Source of the DNA: an uncultured Eubacteriales bacterium
GTDB lineage: Bacteria; Bacillota; Clostridia; Oscillospirales; Oscillospiraceae
Assembly (NCBI GenBank): GCA_900555795.1
Contig: USMP01000079.1
Coordinates: 1 to 6,490, forward strand
Reading direction: 5' to 3'
DNA length: 6,490 nt
Shown: positions 6,035 through 6,490 of the stretch, one piece after another
Numbering within the stretch: position 1 is the first letter of the stretch
Layout of the letters: each line of letters begins with the position of its first letter
Position numbers and translations under genes: made by a program
Notes under the pieces: generated by a model
Databases searched by the model: none
What the model was told of the DNA's origin: nothing
What the model saw: only the letters and a program-made list of their open reading frames with translations

Positions 6035-6490
6035 ATGGAAAAGGTGTTGGTGGGTATGAGCGGCGGCGTGGACAGCGCCGCGGCGGCGCTGCTGCTGCGG
6101 TACGCCCTCTCCTACTATCTCCTGCTGGACCATCCCGATTGGAGGGCCCTGGACTGCATCCATGAGAGCAAGCGCCTAATGACGGGCCGCCGCTGGTCCC
6201 TTCTTCTTCTGTCTCTGTCTTTTTTGGGCTGGGCCCTGCTGGTGGCCGCCATCATCCTGGCGGTTTACCTGTTGGGCGGCTTTGCCATCTTCTTTTTCTT
6301 CCAGGTGAGCCGTGGGGGCTTTGCCGCCCTTCCGGTGCGTGTCTTCGGCATGTTCCTCCCCCTGCTCCTGGCCGCGGCCGCCCTGCTGTGCAGCGCCCCG
6401 CTGCTCCTGTGGCTCACCGCCTACATGGGCACGGCCTTTGCCGGTTTCTACGACTGCGCCGCCGGCACTTCTCCCGCCCCCGTGGACGAG
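6035..6490 (+). CDS. Chimeric frame: MnmA N-terminus joined to DUF975-like membrane protein (partial at right edge)
   Basis: AAGGAG (6023-6028) lies 6 bases before ATG at 6035, 20 bases after the kinase-like stop. The frame is open to the window edge (152 residues). Residues 1-21 read like the start of the tRNA 2-thiouridylase MnmA, with the PP-loop ATP-binding motif MSGGVDSA at 8-15. From about residue 22 the sequence instead matches the second half of DUF975-type membrane proteins as I know them: RYALSYYLL (22-30), DHPDWRALDCIHESKRLMTG (32-51), then long hydrophobic spans at about 54-89 and 103-127, and LTAYMGTAFAGFYD (127-140). No MnmA catalytic cysteine region follows, and the DUF975 N-terminal half is absent. 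The product could not be a working tRNA thiolase. Either a deletion fused two genes in frame near 6098, or the assembly joined unrelated sequences there. Confidence 0.7.
   Translation, partial: MEKVLVGMSGGVDSAAAALLLRYALSYYLLLDHPDWRALDCIHESKRLMTGRRWSLLLLSLSFLGWALLVAAIILAVYLLGGFAIFFFFQVSRGGFAALPVRVFGMFLPLLLAAAALLCSAPLLLWLTAYMGTAFAGFYDCAAGTSPAPVDE

Overview
The window is GC-rich and its genes carry strong AGGAGG-type Shine-Dalgarno sites. The families present are a YtrA-type GntR regulator with an ABC exporter, a type I GAPDH, a COG1453-like aldo/keto reductase tail and a DUF975-like membrane protein. Together these suggest a high-GC Clostridia member, most like Oscillospiraceae. That placement is inference from gene content and style, not from a database match.

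Left part (about 1-3405) is mostly one minus-strand operon. It reads leftwards from an extended -10 promoter (3341-3369) whose start region overlaps a perfect GTACTA/TAGTAC inverted repeat, the likely GntR operator. The genes in order are a previously easy-to-miss 25-residue hydrophobic peptide (3218-3295), a YtrA-type GntR repressor starting at TTG (2843-3205), an ABC ATPase (1947-2846) and a large permease with a soluble C-terminal half (98-1972). Every gene junction is tightly coupled: a stop codon lies inside the next ribosome site, then come 4-base and 26-base overlaps. A further minus-strand promoter at 29-57 points out of the window.

Middle part (about 3430-5183): the 3' end of an aldo/keto reductase gene with two intact 4Fe-4S cysteine motifs sits on the plus strand without its barrel domain. 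A strong hairpin terminator follows, then gapA on the minus strand. GapA diverges from a plus-strand unit, and the two facing promoters are mirror images with identical hexamers and spacers. The plus-strand leader contains a hairpin plus seven T's that could act as an attenuator.

Right part (5184-6490): a soluble histidine-kinase-like ATPase has good nucleotide-binding boxes but no phosphoacceptor histidine. Twenty bases later comes an open frame that starts like MnmA (SGGVDS PP-loop) and switches after about 21 residues into the C-terminal half of a DUF975-like membrane protein; it runs off the window. The segment from about 3430 to about 6100 is therefore bounded by a broken gene at each end. 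This suggests either a real rearrangement or an assembly join, and it is the first thing to verify. The most promising biological novelty is the micro-peptide at the head of the GntR/ABC operon.
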